Assembly (NCBI RefSeq): GCF_007988805.1
Contig: NZ_BJUV01000020.1
Coordinates: 1-61,880 of the forward strand
Length of the DNA stretch: 61,880 bases
Direction: 5' to 3'
Source: Frigoribacterium faeni
GTDB lineage: Bacteria; Actinomycetota; Actinomycetes; Actinomycetales; Microbacteriaceae
Shown here: positions 1 through 8,004 of the stretch, in pieces
Layout of the letters: every line of letters starts with the position of its first letter
Position numbering within the stretch: position 1 is the first letter of the stretch
Translations under genes and position numbers: made by a program
Notes under the pieces: model-generated
What the model saw: the letters and a program-made list of their open reading frames with translations, nothing else
Databases searched by the model: none
What the model was told of the DNA's origin: nothing

Positions 1-27
1 GGGGGCCGGGGCCCGCGTTCCCGGTGG

Positions 28-57
28 AACCCCACCCCGCCCCGGCGAGGTGGGGTT
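28..57 (+). terminator. Intrinsic terminator of a gene upstream of the window
   Basis: A perfect 9-bp stem (AACCCCACC at 28-36, GGTGGGGTT at 49-57) encloses a 12-nt loop. The T-rich end of the right arm runs into TTTTC. It probably ends a plus-strand gene to the left of the window and insulates the glycosyltransferase gene that follows. Confidence 0.8.
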
Positions 58-93
58 TTCCGCGCGCCCGGACCCGACTCAGCCCGGTCGGGG

Positions 94-1053
94 TTGAATG
101 GACGGGTGCACGTCTGCGTGGTCGTCCCCGTTCGTGACGACGGCGCTCTGCTCGATGCGTGCCTGAGGTCGCTCGCCCGTCAGACGCGCCTGCCCGACGA
201 GGTGATCGTCGTCGACAACGGCAGCACCGACGACACCGTCGAGGTCGCTCGACGGCACGGCGCCCGCGTCGTCGCCGAGTCCGAGGTGGGCATCGCCGCG
301 GCGGCGAGCACCGGCTACGACTCGTCGACCGCCGACCTGATCGGCCGCTGCGACGCCGACAGCGTGCTGCCCCGAACCTGGGTCGCCGAGCTCGTGGCGA
401 CCTTCGAGCAGGACGACGACGTGCTCGCCGTCAGCACGAACGCCCGCTTCTACGACACCCCGGTCGGCACGGGCACCGTGCTCTCGGCTCTCTACGTCGG
501 CGCCTACCACCTGATCGTCGGGGCGGCCCTGGCGCACTGGCCCCTGTTCGGCTCGACGATGATGATGCGCCGCACGGCCTGGCTGAGCGTCCGCGACGTG
601 GTCCACCGCCACGATCGTCTGCTGCACGACGACATGGATCTCGCCGTCCACCTCGGCGACCTCCAGCTCGCCGGGCAGGGGCGGATCGCCTATCGCAGCG
701 ACGTGGTGACGGGCATCTCCGCCCGCCCCCTCGATCCCGGCAACAGACCGTGGCTCCGCACCTACCGGGCGCTGCACTCGTTCACCGTGCACGGCGTCGA
801 CGGCCGACCGTGGTGGCGGTGGCTGCGTGCCGACCCCGCGGGGCTGTTCCGTCGTCTCGGCTGGACGACCGAGATCAGCTCGGACGAGGTCGCCGCCGGC
901 GGCGGTCACCTGCCCGCGGCGGTCACCGGACCCGCCCCGGTCAGCGAGCCCGCGCCTCCCGGGATCCCGCCGTCGTCATCGGCTGCTCCGAGCGAGGACG
1001 TCCCCGCCACGCGCTCCGGCCGGCGAGCACGGGCAGCAGCAGGCCGGCGCTGA
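94..1053 (+). CDS. Family 2 glycosyltransferase
   Basis: Predicted GT-A fold glycosyltransferase (GT2) of 319 residues, transferring a sugar from a nucleotide sugar. The N-terminal strand VVVPV (9-13) is followed by the nucleotide-binding DNGSTDD (41-47) and a metal-binding DADS (87-90), in the usual GT2 order. A hydrophobic stretch follows at about 135-155, so it may act at the membrane. The TTG at 94 is the longest start; GTG at 106 is equally possible, since neither has a convincing Shine-Dalgarno sequence. The 3' end overlaps the convergent membrane gene by 113 bp. The Pro/Ser/Ala-rich tail after about residue 275 lies in that overlap and is unlikely to be catalytic. Acceptor and sugar are unknown. 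Confidence 0.8.
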   Translation: MNGRVHVCVVVPVRDDGALLDACLRSLARQTRLPDEVIVVDNGSTDDTVEVARRHGARVVAESEVGIAAAASTGYDSSTADLIGRCDADSVLPRTWVAELVATFEQDDDVLAVSTNARFYDTPVGTGTVLSALYVGAYHLIVGAALAHWPLFGSTMMMRRTAWLSVRDVVHRHDRLLHDDMDLAVHLGDLQLAGQGRIAYRSDVVTGISARPLDPGNRPWLRTYRALHSFTVHGVDGRPWWRWLRADPAGLFRRLGWTTEISSDEVAAGGGHLPAAVTGPAPVSEPAPPGIPPSSSAAPSEDVPATRSGRRARAAAGRR

Positions 1054-1567
1054 GCGCACCCAGGCCTCCGGCCACCAGGTCGCCGATCGTGTCGTCGTAG
1101 CCGACGAAGATCGCCTCGTCGATCAGCGTGTGCCCCAGCCACTCGCCGATCTCCCAGAGGACCCCCGCCGCGAGCCCCACGCACACGGTCGCGACGACGA
1201 GCCCGAGACGGTGTCCGCGCTCGGGGAGGAATCCGGCGCGCTGGGCCGTGATGACGGCGAGGGCTGCGAGCAGCCCGTTCAGCACGAGGTGCACGACGGT
1301 GTCCCAGCCGACGACGCTCGTGTAGAGCTCGAACACGCTGCTCCAGGCCGCGACGAGCACGGTGGCCCCGGTCGCCAGGTCGAGCCCGGCGCGCACGCCG
1401 AGGGCCCGCGGCGCGAGGACGGCGGCCAGGGCGAGCATCATGACGGCGATCTCGACGAAGCCCCAGCCGACGCCGGCGACGACGACGCTCAGCGCGGCGA
1501 CGATGCGCACCGCGTCGGCGGCGAACTCCGTCGGTCGTGTCGGGCTGCGGAGGAACGTCTCGATCAT
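941..1567 (-). CDS. Small multi-pass membrane protein, DUF2238/VanZ-like
   Basis: A 208-residue integral membrane protein with about five or six hydrophobic segments between residues 20 and 180. Conserved-looking polar motifs lie between helices: DTVVHL (89-94), WEIGEW (138-143) and YDDTIGDL (157-164). This acidic/Trp pattern resembles DUF2238 and VanZ-like proteins. The ATG at 1567 has GGAG two bases upstream. The C-terminus (REARAR) is encoded by a variant of the dispersed 14-bp repeat, which here overlaps the end of the convergent glycosyltransferase gene. No enzymatic role can be assigned. Confidence 0.7.
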   Translation of the reverse strand: MIETFLRSPTRPTEFAADAVRIVAALSVVVAGVGWGFVEIAVMMLALAAVLAPRALGVRAGLDLATGATVLVAAWSSVFELYTSVVGWDTVVHLVLNGLLAALAVITAQRAGFLPERGHRLGLVVATVCVGLAAGVLWEIGEWLGHTLIDEAIFVGYDDTIGDLVAGGLGALSAGLLLPVLAGRSAWRGRPRSEQPMTTAGSREARAR

Positions 1568-1610
1568 GGCTCCATCTCACTCGCCCGCGGGGATCCGCGC
1601 CCACGACGCC

Positions 1611-1665
1611 CGGACGGCCAGGCCCCCGGGCCACGTGAGCGTGGAACAGGGGACCTGGCCGTCCG
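1611..1665 (-). terminator. Inverted repeat, probable terminator after the LAYTG gene
   Basis: A perfect 12-bp inverted repeat (CGGACGGCCAGG at 1611-1622, CCTGGCCGTCCG at 1654-1665) encloses a loop that has its own 5-bp hairpin (CCACG/CGTGG at 1631-1644). It lies in the 139-bp gap after the stop of the wall-anchored protein and before the start of the membrane gene. There is no T tract. Confidence 0.5.
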
Positions 1666-1706
1666 AGGTCCGGCCGACGGGCCGGTGCGGCTGAGGGCCG
1701 CCGGTG

Positions 1707-3035
1707 TCAGCGACCGAGGCGACGACGGAGGCGCGGTGCGGCGACCAGGGCCGTCCCCAGCGCCAGCAGGGCCGCGGCGCCGGCCAGCCACGCGCCCTGC
1801 TCGGAACCCGTGTAGGCGAGGGTGCCGGGGCGCTGGACGACGGTCGTGTTGCCGGCCGGGACGACCGGGCTGGTCGCGCCCGGGGTCGGGTCGGCCGGAG
1901 TCGGGGCGACGACCGCCGCGCCGACGCTGAAGAGGGCCGGGTCCGACGCCTCGGACATCGATCCGAACTCGTCCTCGATGATGAACAGCCCGGAGGTGCC
2001 GTACTCGCCCTCGGGGAGATCGAAGTCGACCGAGAAGGTGCCGTCGGCCGCGACGGGGACGATCCCGAGGGCGAACCCGAAGTCGGGGTCGTACTCGACG
2101 GGCTCGGTGTCGTAGGGGATGTCCTCGTCGTCCTCGGCATCCGCCTCGGCGGCGGCTACCGCACGTGCGACGGCCGCCGAGGCGCCGTCGCCGGGGGCCG
2201 TCACGTCGCTCGACAGGGACGAGAACGCGATCGAGTCCTCGAAGAGGTCGGCGTCGGCGACGAGCACGAGCGCGGCCGATCCGGGGGCCGCGTCGGAACC
2301 CACGATCGGCACGATCCCGGCGGTGGCGCCGCTCGGCGCGACGAGGGTCGGCGCCGGGATGGGCTCGCGGACCTCGACGTCGGTCGACGTCGACAGGCCG
2401 CTGGCGTCCGAGACCGAGATCGTGATGGTGCCGAGGGCGAGATCGGCCGGGATGTCCATGTCGAAGGTGACGTAGCCGTCGGAGTCGAAGACGAAGTCCT
2501 TCTCGTACGAGTACACCGTGAACACGGTGTCGTCGGTGACGGCGGGCCCGTCGACCGTGACGGTCACGGCGTCGCCCGGCGTGAAGCCGTAGGCGTCGGC
2601 CGTCGTGGTCTCGCCGGGCGTGACGTACGACGAGTACAGCTCGACCGTCGGCTCGGCCGTGGGGCCGGGGACGACGACGACCGACGTGGGCGCGGGCGTC
2701 GGCGTGGCGCTCGGAGCGGGCGTCGCGGCGGTGGCCGGGGTCTCCGCGGCGGGCGCGGGCTCCACGGCGGCGGGGCGCTGGCCGAGGACGACGTCGGTGC
2801 CCGTGCCGGTCGCGGGGGTCTCCGCGGCGGGCGTCTCGACGGCGGGCGTCTCGACGGCGGGGGTCGGCTCGGCGCTCGGCGTCGCCTCCACCGGGGTCTC
2901 GACGGGCGCGGCCGAGGCGGGCGCGGCGGAGGCGTCGGACGCCGACGCGGCGAACGCCGTGGTCGGGGCGAGGACGATGGCGGCGACGAGCGCGGCCGTG
3001 CCGGCTCCCGTCCGCAGTCGGTGTGATCTGGACAT
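1707..3035 (-). CDS. Secreted cell-wall-anchored protein with LAYTG sorting signal
   Basis: A 442-residue exported surface protein. A signal peptide (about 1-29, ending near AFA-A) is followed by a Pro/Ala/Thr/Glu-rich low-complexity stalk to about residue 140, with VETPA-type repeats. A beta-rich region containing VYSYEKDF and EYGTSGLFIIE comes next. The C-terminus is a classic sorting signal: LAYTG (406-410), a hydrophobic helix and an Arg-rich tail. LAXTG is the form recognised by class E sortases of high-GC actinobacteria; no sortase gene is in this window. The ATG at 3035 has AGGGGGAA upstream, and a TAGGTT -10 box lies about 50 bases upstream. The function beyond display on the wall is unknown. 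Confidence 0.85.
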   Translation of the reverse strand: MSRSHRLRTGAGTAALVAAIVLAPTTAFAASASDASAAPASAAPVETPVEATPSAEPTPAVETPAVETPAAETPATGTGTDVVLGQRPAAVEPAPAAETPATAATPAPSATPTPAPTSVVVVPGPTAEPTVELYSSYVTPGETTTADAYGFTPGDAVTVTVDGPAVTDDTVFTVYSYEKDFVFDSDGYVTFDMDIPADLALGTITISVSDASGLSTSTDVEVREPIPAPTLVAPSGATAGIVPIVGSDAAPGSAALVLVADADLFEDSIAFSSLSSDVTAPGDGASAAVARAVAAAEADAEDDEDIPYDTEPVEYDPDFGFALGIVPVAADGTFSVDFDLPEGEYGTSGLFIIEDEFGSMSEASDPALFSVGAAVVAPTPADPTPGATSPVVPAGNTTVVQRPGTLAYTGSEQGAWLAGAAALLALGTALVAAPRLRRRLGR

Positions 3036-3086
3036 GCGTGTTCCCCCTGGAACGGTCTGGGCGCCTCGGGCAGGCGCACGGGACCG

Positions 3087-3092
3087 AACCTA
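3087..3092 (-). promoter_or_regulatory. Putative -10 element (CCTAGGTT type)
   Basis: On the minus strand this reads TAGGTT within CCTAGGTTCGG, 52 bases upstream of the LAYTG gene start. The same CCTAGG(T/A)T word lies upstream of luxS (13019) and cysK (52281). That recurrence is the reason for calling it a promoter element. No clear -35 is visible. Confidence 0.4.
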
Positions 3093-3222
3093 GGCGACGG
3101 ACCGGTCGCTGCACGGCCCCCCTTTCGAGTCGCGCCCGCGACCGACGCCGGATCGTTGTCGTTTCGTCCCCCGACCCGTCACCGGCGGGGGACGGCACGG
3201 CGACGAGAGCGGGCCGAGCCGA

Positions 3223-3261
3223 GGAGGCGCGGGTCGGCCCACCGGCGCCGGCCGCGCCTCC
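3223..3261. terminator. Inverted pair of the dispersed repeat downstream of the EEP gene
   Basis: An exact repeat copy (GGAGGCGCGGGTCG, 3223-3236) is paired with an opposite partial copy. The arms GGAGGCGCGG (3223-3232) and CCGCGCCTCC (3252-3261) form a perfect 10-bp stem. It sits just after the stop of the minus-strand EEP gene (3270), where a terminator is expected. No T tract is present. Confidence 0.55.
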
Positions 3262-3269
3262 CGAGATCC

Positions 3270-4115
3270 CTACCGGGCCTCGTCGCTCCACTCGAGCACG
3301 GCGTGCACGGGATCGTGGTCCGACGCCGCGGCGCCGTCGAACCGCGGCGCCCCGACCCCCGCCGCCGAGACCCGCGCTCCCGGGCTCACCAGGATCCAGT
3401 CGAGCCGCCGCCCGCCCGGACGAGGCGGACCGTAGTGCGACCAGCTGCCCCATCCCGGGTCGAGGAGTCGCGCGGCCGTCTCGCGTGCGTCGGCCAGCAG
3501 TCCGTCGCGGGTCAGCTCGCCGTGCGCCGCCGAGTCGTCACGGTCGTTGAAGTCGCCCAGCACGACGGCGGGGCCGTCGAGGGCGGCGACGACCGCACGC
3601 AGTCGGCGGGCGGAGTCGAGACGCCCCCGCGCCGAGAGCGGGTCGATGTGCACCGCGAGCACGTGGAACCGTCCGCCGGTCGTGAGGTCGGCGAGCTCCG
3701 CCTGCACGACGGCCCGGGGGAACAGGGCGCCCGGTCCCCGTGATCCCGGCTCGTCGGGGCGGTCCGACAACCACCAGACCCGAGACGAGACGACGTCCAG
3801 TCGCGTCGTGTCGACGTGCAGCTCGACCCGCTCGCCGCCGCGGTGCCGATCGCGACCGCTGCCGATCGAGGTCCATCGCGGCCCGAGGCCCGCCGCGATG
3901 ACGTCGGACTGGTCGGGCATGACCTCCTGCAGGGCGAGCACGGTCGGTGCCTCGGCGCCGAGGAGGCGCGTCACCAGCGGTGCGCGCCGGCTCCAGCTGT
4001 CGGGCCGGTCGCGTCGCAGCCCCGGCAGGCGGCGTCGCACGTTGAAGGTCATCACGTGGAGGTCGGGAGGCGAGACCGGGCCCACCGTCGGCTGATCGTC
4101 CTCGGTGGGCGTCAT
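3270..4115 (-). CDS. Endonuclease/exonuclease/phosphatase family hydrolase
   Basis: A 281-residue EEP-superfamily (DNase I-like) phosphoesterase, probably metal dependent and cytoplasmic. The family's catalytic landmarks appear in order: MTFNVR (22-27), LQEV (62-65), HVLAVHIDP (151-159), GDFND (187-191) and the terminal SDHDPV (265-270). No signal peptide is visible. The ATG at 4115 overlaps the stop of the upstream penicillin-binding protein gene in an ATGA junction, so the two are translationally coupled. The substrate could be nucleic acid, a phospholipid or an inositol phosphate. The family is recognisable but the substrate is not. Confidence 0.85.
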   Translation of the reverse strand: MTPTEDDQPTVGPVSPPDLHVMTFNVRRRLPGLRRDRPDSWSRRAPLVTRLLGAEAPTVLALQEVMPDQSDVIAAGLGPRWTSIGSGRDRHRGGERVELHVDTTRLDVVSSRVWWLSDRPDEPGSRGPGALFPRAVVQAELADLTTGGRFHVLAVHIDPLSARGRLDSARRLRAVVAALDGPAVVLGDFNDRDDSAAHGELTRDGLLADARETAARLLDPGWGSWSHYGPPRPGGRRLDWILVSPGARVSAAGVGAPRFDGAAASDHDPVHAVLEWSDEAR

Positions 4116-6472
4116 CCCTCGTCGGAGTCGCCCTCGTCGCCGCCCGACCGGTCGTCTCCACCGCCTCCGCGGCCCTCGTCGCCGTCCTGCTGCCGTCCGG
4201 GGGTGTTCTGCTCGTCGGCCCCCTCGTTCCCGGCACCCTGCTCGTCACCGTCGCCGTCCCCAGCACCCGTCTGGCCGGGCGAGGCGGAGTCCGGAGACGG
4301 GGCGGGCGCCGGGGCGGGCGGGGGAGCGGGCCGCTCGGTCAGCTCGGCGCTCGGGGCGGCGAACGGCTGCCCGCCGTAGAGGGCGTTGACCGCCTGCATG
4401 TACGGCTGGAACACCCGGTGCCGCGCCGTGTCGGCTCCGCCGCCGGGGAGGGCGTTCTGCCGCATGCTCACCTCGCCCTGCACGTTGCCGACCCAGACCG
4501 CCGTCGCGACCTCGGTGGTCGAGCCGACCATCCAGGTGTCCTTGGCGTTGTCCGTGGTCCCGGTCTTGCCGAGCAGGTCGATGCCGTCGCCCGGGTTCGA
4601 CGCGGTGCCGGTGCCGCCCGGGGCGAGGACCGACTCGAGCGCGAACGCCGTCGTCGACGCCACCGCGGGGTCGATCGCCTGCCGGCAGTCGGCCGAGGGC
4701 GGGGTGACGGTCGAGCCGTCGGGGCGGGTGACGCTGTCGATGGCGATCGGGCTGCACGCCGTGCCGCCGTTGGCGATGGAGCCGAAGGCCGACGCCATCT
4801 GCAGCGGGGCGATCGCGTTGGCGCCCGACCCGAGGATGTCCGACGGGAAGATGCTGAGCTCGCGCCCGTCGGCGTTCGTCACGCCGAGGTCGCCGGCGGC
4901 GCCCGCGATGTCGCAGAGGTCGAGCTGCGAGGCCATGGCGATGAAGGCCGTGTTCACCGAGCGCGTCGTCGCCTGCAGCGGGGTCATGTCGCTCGCCCGG
5001 CCCCCGGTGTCGTTGGTCACGTCGTACGACGACGCCCCGAAGCCGCCCTGGCACGACGAGAACTCGGAGGTGTTCCACGCGTTCTTCGACGCCTGCACGC
5101 GGTCGTAGAGCGAGTTGCCGTTCTCCAGCCAGTCGACCAGCGTGAAGGCCTTGTACGTCGAGCCGACCTGGAACCCGGTCGATCCGCCGTGGCTCGCGTC
5201 GGCGGCGTAGTTGACCTGGGTCACGCCGTCGCCCTCCTGGCTGCTGCCGTAGGCGGTGTTCTGCGCCATGGCGACGATGCGCCCGGTGCGGGCCTCGGTC
5301 GAGACGAGCGAGCCGCCGAGGTCGGCGAACCCGACGCTGCCGGGCACCTGCGCCTGCAGGGTCGCCGCGGCGGCCTCCTGCACGTCGAGGTCGAGCGTCG
5401 TGATGATCTGCAGTCCGCCGCGGTTCAGCAGGGCGGCACGCTCGTCGGCCGTCTCGCCGAAGGCCGGGTCGTTCAGCACCTCGGCGCGCACGTAGTCGCA
5501 GAAGTAGGCGGCCGAGGCGGGCTGCGTGTTCGCGCAGCCGCTGGTCGACGGGGTGATCACGGGGCTCACGGGCGTCTCGACCGCCGTCGCGTACTCGTCG
5601 TCGGTGAGCATGCCCTGCTCGTCCATGTTGGCCAGCAGCAGGTCGCGGCGCTCGGTGTTCGCCGCGATGTTCTCCTCGGCGTCGATGCGGAGCGCGGCGG
5701 GGGAGTTCACGGTCGCGACCAGGCTCGCCGACTGCGCGGGCGTCAGCTCCGCGGCGGAGACCCCGAAGTAGTACTGCGCGGCGGACTCGATGCCGTACAC
5801 CCGTCCGCCGTAGTTGGCGATGTTCAGGTAGGCCGTGAGGATCTGCTCCTTGTCGAACCGCTCCTCCACGCCGATCGCCATCTTGATCTCGCGCAGCTTG
5901 CGCGGCAGCGTCGTGGTGGTGGCCTCCTCGTAGGCGGCCTCGCCGGCGGCGACGACCTCGGGGTCGCCCGACTCGAGCTGCTTCTCGGCCTGCTGCACGA
6001 GCACGTTCCGCACGTACTGCATCGTGATCGTGGAGGCGCCGCTCTCGATGTCGCCGCCCGAGACGTTCTGGAACACCGCCCGGACGGCGGCGAACGAGTC
6101 GACGCCGGCGTGCTCGTAGAAGCGCGGGTCCTCGGTGGCGATCGCGGCGTCCTTCGCGCTCTGCGCGATGTCGTCCCACCCGACCTCCCGGCGGTCCTGG
6201 GAGAAGAACTCGGCCAGCTTGACGGGCTCGCCGCCGCGGGTCGCGTAGAGCTCGCTGGTCTGCGCCTGCTCGCCGATCTCGAGCTCCTCGGGGATCGTGT
6301 TGAACGCCTGGACGCCGAAGCTCGCCCCGCTTCCCGCCACGGCGATCACGGGCGTGACGAGGATGGTCACCATCACGCCGGCCAGCACCGACAGCCCGGC
6401 CATCCCGGCGACCGCGCCGAGGGCGCCGCCCGTCCGCGACGCGAAGGAGGCGCGGGTCGTCCGACCGCTCAC
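4112..6472 (-). CDS. Bifunctional class A penicillin-binding protein
   Basis: A 786-residue peptidoglycan synthase with glycosyltransferase and transpeptidase domains, acting outside the membrane. One N-terminal transmembrane segment (about 17-48) is followed by the GT51 motifs EDPRFYEH (114-121) and GASTITMQY. The transpeptidase domain has STYK (near 438), the SVN triad and KTGTT (near 634). The tail is acidic, Pro/Gly/Asp-rich and disordered. I chose GTG at 6472 because it gives a short cytoplasmic N-terminus with a GGAG-like site upstream; the open frame continues upstream without an ATG. Residues 6-10 (TRASF) are encoded by an exact copy of the dispersed repeat. It is translationally coupled to the EEP hydrolase. 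Confidence 0.92.
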   Translation of the reverse strand: MSGRTTRASFASRTGGALGAVAGMAGLSVLAGVMVTILVTPVIAVAGSGASFGVQAFNTIPEELEIGEQAQTSELYATRGGEPVKLAEFFSQDRREVGWDDIAQSAKDAAIATEDPRFYEHAGVDSFAAVRAVFQNVSGGDIESGASTITMQYVRNVLVQQAEKQLESGDPEVVAAGEAAYEEATTTTLPRKLREIKMAIGVEERFDKEQILTAYLNIANYGGRVYGIESAAQYYFGVSAAELTPAQSASLVATVNSPAALRIDAEENIAANTERRDLLLANMDEQGMLTDDEYATAVETPVSPVITPSTSGCANTQPASAAYFCDYVRAEVLNDPAFGETADERAALLNRGGLQIITTLDLDVQEAAAATLQAQVPGSVGFADLGGSLVSTEARTGRIVAMAQNTAYGSSQEGDGVTQVNYAADASHGGSTGFQVGSTYKAFTLVDWLENGNSLYDRVQASKNAWNTSEFSSCQGGFGASSYDVTNDTGGRASDMTPLQATTRSVNTAFIAMASQLDLCDIAGAAGDLGVTNADGRELSIFPSDILGSGANAIAPLQMASAFGSIANGGTACSPIAIDSVTRPDGSTVTPPSADCRQAIDPAVASTTAFALESVLAPGGTGTASNPGDGIDLLGKTGTTDNAKDTWMVGSTTEVATAVWVGNVQGEVSMRQNALPGGGADTARHRVFQPYMQAVNALYGGQPFAAPSAELTERPAPPPAPAPAPSPDSASPGQTGAGDGDGDEQGAGNEGADEQNTPGRQQDGDEGRGGGGDDRSGGDEGDSDEG
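6446..6459 (+). repeat. Dispersed 14-bp repeat, exact copy
   Basis: GGAGGCGCGGGTCG on the plus strand. On the coding strand of the penicillin-binding protein gene it encodes the TRAS part of its N-terminal cytoplasmic tail. Confidence 0.85.
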
Positions 6473-6651
6473 GCGAGCGCTCCGAGGAGCTCGGCTCGTG
6501 CGCCGCCGGGGTGGGTGATCGAACGCGGGAAGGGGGCCGTGGGTCGTCGGTCTCGTGTCGCCATCGTCATCGACCGTACGGTCCGACTCGGTTCCGAGCG
6601 AGACCCGGAGGGGGCTCGTCAGGGGATTGCCAGGCGACGGGCGTCGCCTTC

Positions 6652-7026
6652 TCAGCCGGCCGGGCCCAGCAGCACGGCCGCGGTCGCCGCCGTCATCCCG
6701 ACGATGAAGAACAGCGTGCCGCCCTGCATCGTGAGCGTCTTGTTGCGGTCGGCCGTCGGCACGTCCACCTCGAGGATGGGGCAGCCCGACCAGCCGATCA
6801 TGCCGATGCTCAGCGCGACGATGCCGAAGGCCGTCCAGAACAGGACGGCGAGTCCGGTCGGGAGCACGCTCGGGCGCCACCCGGAGGCGAGCAGGAGGCC
6901 GAGGCCGACGGCGGCGCTGCCGACCGCGGCCATGAACCAGAGGGTCCCGGTCCACATGATCCGCTGGACGTTCTGCTCGGGGGACATCAGGTCGTTCTGC
7001 ACGTTCTGCACGGAGACATCCTGCAC
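6652..7026 (-). CDS. Small four-helix membrane protein of unknown function
   Basis: A 124-residue protein with about four hydrophobic segments (roughly 23-45, 55-72, 74-85 and 100-121). Gln/Asn-rich residues (MQDVSVQNVQNDLM) form the N-terminus. A short loop between helices holds SGCPILEVDVPTADRNK. I do not recognise a family. The start is GTG at 7026; an internal ATG (MSPEQ) is possible because no strong Shine-Dalgarno sequence precedes either. It lies alone between the penicillin-binding protein gene and the siderophore locus. The 179-bp gap on its 3' side shows no other gene. Confidence 0.6.
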   Translation of the reverse strand: MQDVSVQNVQNDLMSPEQNVQRIMWTGTLWFMAAVGSAAVGLGLLLASGWRPSVLPTGLAVLFWTAFGIVALSIGMIGWSGCPILEVDVPTADRNKTLTMQGGTLFFIVGMTAATAAVLLGPAG

Positions 7027-7093
7027 CCGTTCGCCGCCCCCGGCTCACCGACACCCGTCGCCGTGAATCGATCCGCGGGCCGGAGGACGGGCC

Positions 7094-7978
7094 TCAGTCG
7101 GCGAAGATCACGCCGACCGGTTCGCGCTTCTCGGCCTGGAAGCGGTCCTCCGCCCGGCCGAGCGCCCAGTACGCCGACAGCGAGAGGGAGGCGCGATCGA
7201 GGTGCCACTCGTCCTGGAAGACGACCCGCGCCTCCTTCATGGCCCCCCGCTCGCCGTGGGCGAAGACGGCGATCCGGCCGGCCGGCCGCTCGAGCGCGCG
7301 CAGGGCGGCCACGAGCGGCACCCCCGGGGTGGCCGTGCCCTCGCGGTGCAGCCAGCGCAGCTCGACCCCGGCGGGGCGCGCGAGGGCGAGCTCGTCGGCG
7401 GCCGTGTCGACCTCGATCAGGGCGAGCCCCCGGGCATCGGCCGTCATGGCCTCGAGGGCCGCCGCGATGGCGGGGACGGCCGAGTCGTCGCCGAGCAGCA
7501 GGTGCTCGACGTCGGGGCCCGGGTGGGGAGCCCAGAGGCCGCCCGGGCTCGACATCGAGAGGCGGTCGCCGGGGCGCGCCGACAGCGCCCAGGGGCCGGC
7601 GACCCCCTCGTCGCCGTGAACGACGAAGTCGATGGCGATGGTGCGGGCCGCCCGGTCGACCGAGCGGATCGTGTAGGTGCGGCGCACCGGCAGGTCGTCC
7701 GGAGCGAGCTCCGCGCGCAGGGCGTCGAGGTCGAAGGGCGGCTGCAGACCGAGACCCGGCCTCGCCAGGAGCAGCTTCACGTACGTGTCGGTGGCGGCGA
7801 GCTGCACCTCGCCGGCCTCGACGAACCCGTCGAAGGCGGGTCCGCCGAGGTGCACGCGCACGAGGTGCGGCGACACCCGCTCGGTCCGCTCCACCACGAG
7901 GACGTGCTGAGAGCGGACGGGTCGGGCGGTGCGCCCGGGAGGCGCGGCGTCGGTTCCCGGAGAGGGGGTCTCGGTCAT
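7094..7978 (-). CDS. Siderophore-interacting protein (flavin ferric-siderophore reductase)
   Basis: A 294-residue FAD-dependent ferric-siderophore reductase of the SIP family (ViuB-like), which releases iron in the cytoplasm by reduction. The FAD-binding RTYTIR (100-105) is followed by DFVVHGDEGVAGPWA. The C-terminal NAD(P)H-binding half contains LLLGDDSAVPAI and ends with the family's AYWALGRAED region. Length is normal. The ATG at 7978 follows the binding-protein gene by 26 bases, so the two are probably one transcript under the IdeR box at 9108. An exact copy of the dispersed repeat encodes EARV in the C-terminal third. Confidence 0.9.
   Translation of the reverse strand: MTETPSPGTDAAPPGRTARPVRSQHVLVVERTERVSPHLVRVHLGGPAFDGFVEAGEVQLAATDTYVKLLLARPGLGLQPPFDLDALRAELAPDDLPVRRTYTIRSVDRAARTIAIDFVVHGDEGVAGPWALSARPGDRLSMSSPGGLWAPHPGPDVEHLLLGDDSAVPAIAAALEAMTADARGLALIEVDTAADELALARPAGVELRWLHREGTATPGVPLVAALRALERPAGRIAVFAHGERGAMKEARVVFQDEWHLDRASLSLSAYWALGRAEDRFQAEKREPVGVIFAD
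7222..7235 (-). repeat. Dispersed 14-bp repeat, exact copy
   Basis: CGACCCGCGCCTCC on the plus strand. It is in frame in the siderophore-interacting protein and encodes EARV within KEARVVFQDE. Confidence 0.85.
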
Positions 7979-8004
7979 GCGGTCGATCCGATCGGTCCGG
8001 CGGG

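Noticed and set aside
4418-7066. Long antisense frame opposite the penicillin-binding protein gene
   Set aside because: Typical GC-rich shadow of a real gene, with low-complexity Arg/Gly/Val composition and no family motif. The same applies to the other long antisense frames in the window.
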